13,329 nucleotides of DNA, from contig JAFYIA010000003.1 in the NCBI GenBank assembly GCA_017538865.1, positions 1 through 13,329 of the forward strand, in the 5' to 3' direction. Origin of the DNA: Aeriscardovia sp. Its GTDB lineage: Bacteria > Actinomycetota > Actinomycetes > Actinomycetales > Bifidobacteriaceae. The number at the start of each line of letters is the position of its first letter. The first letter of the stretch is position 1. Shown in pieces: positions 12,913 to 13,329 of the stretch. The notes under the pieces were generated by a model. The model had not been told where the DNA came from. It saw only the letters and a program-made list of their open reading frames with translations, and made no database searches. Position numbers and translations under genes: made by a program.

Positions 12913-13329
12913 TTATACACTCAATTCTATACTGTCCGGCGCTTTGTCCCCGCCTTCCGGCCTCGGGCGGCCGGTGGCGGCGCACAGGACTCCGTATATG
13001 AAGTTCACGCTCTTGCCGCCGCAGTATATTTTCGCGAGCTTTATGGCCTCGTTGATGTAGGCCCCGGCCGGACCCCCTTCACCGTAAAGGCACTCCCAGA
13101 CGGTCATGCGCATGATATTTCTATCCAGCACGGCCATCCTCTCGATCTTCCAGCTGGCGTGCTCGGCTATGAGCTTGTCAATTTCCTCCTTGTGCGCGGC
13201 TACCCCGCTCACAATCTCTTTGGCATAGTCCGGCAGCCGGGTGGGAAGGCCGGGATCGCCCAACCTCTCCAGGAGAAGGGCCTCTATATCCCCTCCCTTC
13301 TCGTCTGCCTCGTAAAGAACGCTCAGCGC
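12913..13329 (-). CDS. nusB: Transcription antitermination factor NusB (N-terminus outside window)
   Basis: NusB binds boxA RNA with ribosomal protein S10 and promotes antitermination of rRNA operons. The frame is open to the right edge: 22 codons before the TTG at 13263 read ALSVLYEADEKGGDIEALLL, matching the start of the NusB fold (the family's R-x-AL-x-VLYE-x-D motif), so the true start lies beyond position 13329. The C-terminal part shows ERMAVLDRNIMRMTVWECLY and INEAIKLAKIYCGGKSVNFIYGVL, both diagnostic. A short polar tail (about 20 residues, ending ELSV) follows. In many Actinobacteria efp-nusB is followed by pyrimidine and carbamoyl-phosphate genes, then gmk; here the tyrosine module takes that place. 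Confidence 0.92.
   Translation of the reverse strand, partial: ALSVLYEADEKGGDIEALLLERLGDPGLPTRLPDYAKEIVSGVAAHKEEIDKLIAEHASWKIERMAVLDRNIMRMTVWECLYGEGGPAGAYINEAIKLAKIYCGGKSVNFIYGVLCAATGRPRPEGGDKAPDSIELSV

Noticed and set aside
13264..13329. NusB starting at the TTG at 13263 (116 residues)
   Set aside because: The codons upstream of that TTG continue the NusB fold in frame, so the protein is cut by the window edge, not shortened.
1..13329. CRISPR arrays, insertion sequences, tRNA or rRNA genes, defence or toxin-antitoxin systems
   Set aside because: I saw no spaced direct repeats, transposase-like proteins, tRNA-like cloverleaf or rRNA motifs, and every sizeable coding region is assigned to a known family.

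Overview
This window looks like a chromosomal segment of an Actinomycetota (actinobacterial) bacterium. The evidence is protein features rather than any marker gene. PriA has lost its helicase motifs, as in Actinobacteria. Fmt carries the NLHFSLLP form of its active site. The omega subunit has the GLTNPP...DSKYAL signature, and the HU resembles Streptomyces HupA. The gmk-rpoZ-metK-priA-fmt order and the three-part membrane protein at the left edge also fit. Codon use is unusual for a classical high-GC actinobacterium: ATA (Ile) and AGG (Arg) are common. I cannot name the genus.

Layout. Two genes lie on the + strand at the left. The first is a large membrane protein (kinase-like region plus MprF/AglD-type flippase-like core) that runs in from outside the window. 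The second is a small HU-type DNA-binding protein, which ends in a short hairpin terminator. Everything from 2447 to the right edge is on the - strand and converges on HU. Read in its own direction, this part starts with the 3' portion of nusB (cut by the window edge). A 110-bp AT-rich gap follows, then nine tightly packed genes: a GadC/TyrP-type amino-acid antiporter, a tyrosine decarboxylase (tdc), tyrosyl-tRNA synthetase (tyrS), guanylate kinase (gmk), RNA polymerase omega (rpoZ), S-adenosylmethionine synthetase (metK), pseudo-helicase PriA, a HAD phosphatase, and methionyl-tRNA formyltransferase (fmt). Junctions range from an 11-nt overlap to 16-bp gaps, so one transcript of about 10.4 kb is plausible.

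How the genes fit together. The antiporter, decarboxylase and TyrS form a tyrosine module. Tyrosine would enter in exchange for tyramine, decarboxylation would consume a proton and help make proton-motive force or acid resistance, and TyrS would compete for the same substrate. In Enterococcus and Lactobacillus tyrS also sits beside tdc, but upstream of it. Here the module lies between nusB and gmk, where many Actinobacteria carry pyrimidine/carbamoyl-phosphate genes and the mIHF gene. It is fused to a housekeeping string for nucleotide supply, transcription, methyl donor, replication restart and translation initiation.

The most unusual molecular feature is an approximately 46-residue, almost purely Asp/Glu tail on omega. 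It is encoded by an in-frame DNA repeat whose last purine-rich codons also provide the metK ribosome-binding stretch, ahead of a TTG start that overlaps rpoZ. I found no CRISPR array, defence system, mobile element, tRNA or rRNA. No stretch over 300 bases lacks a gene.
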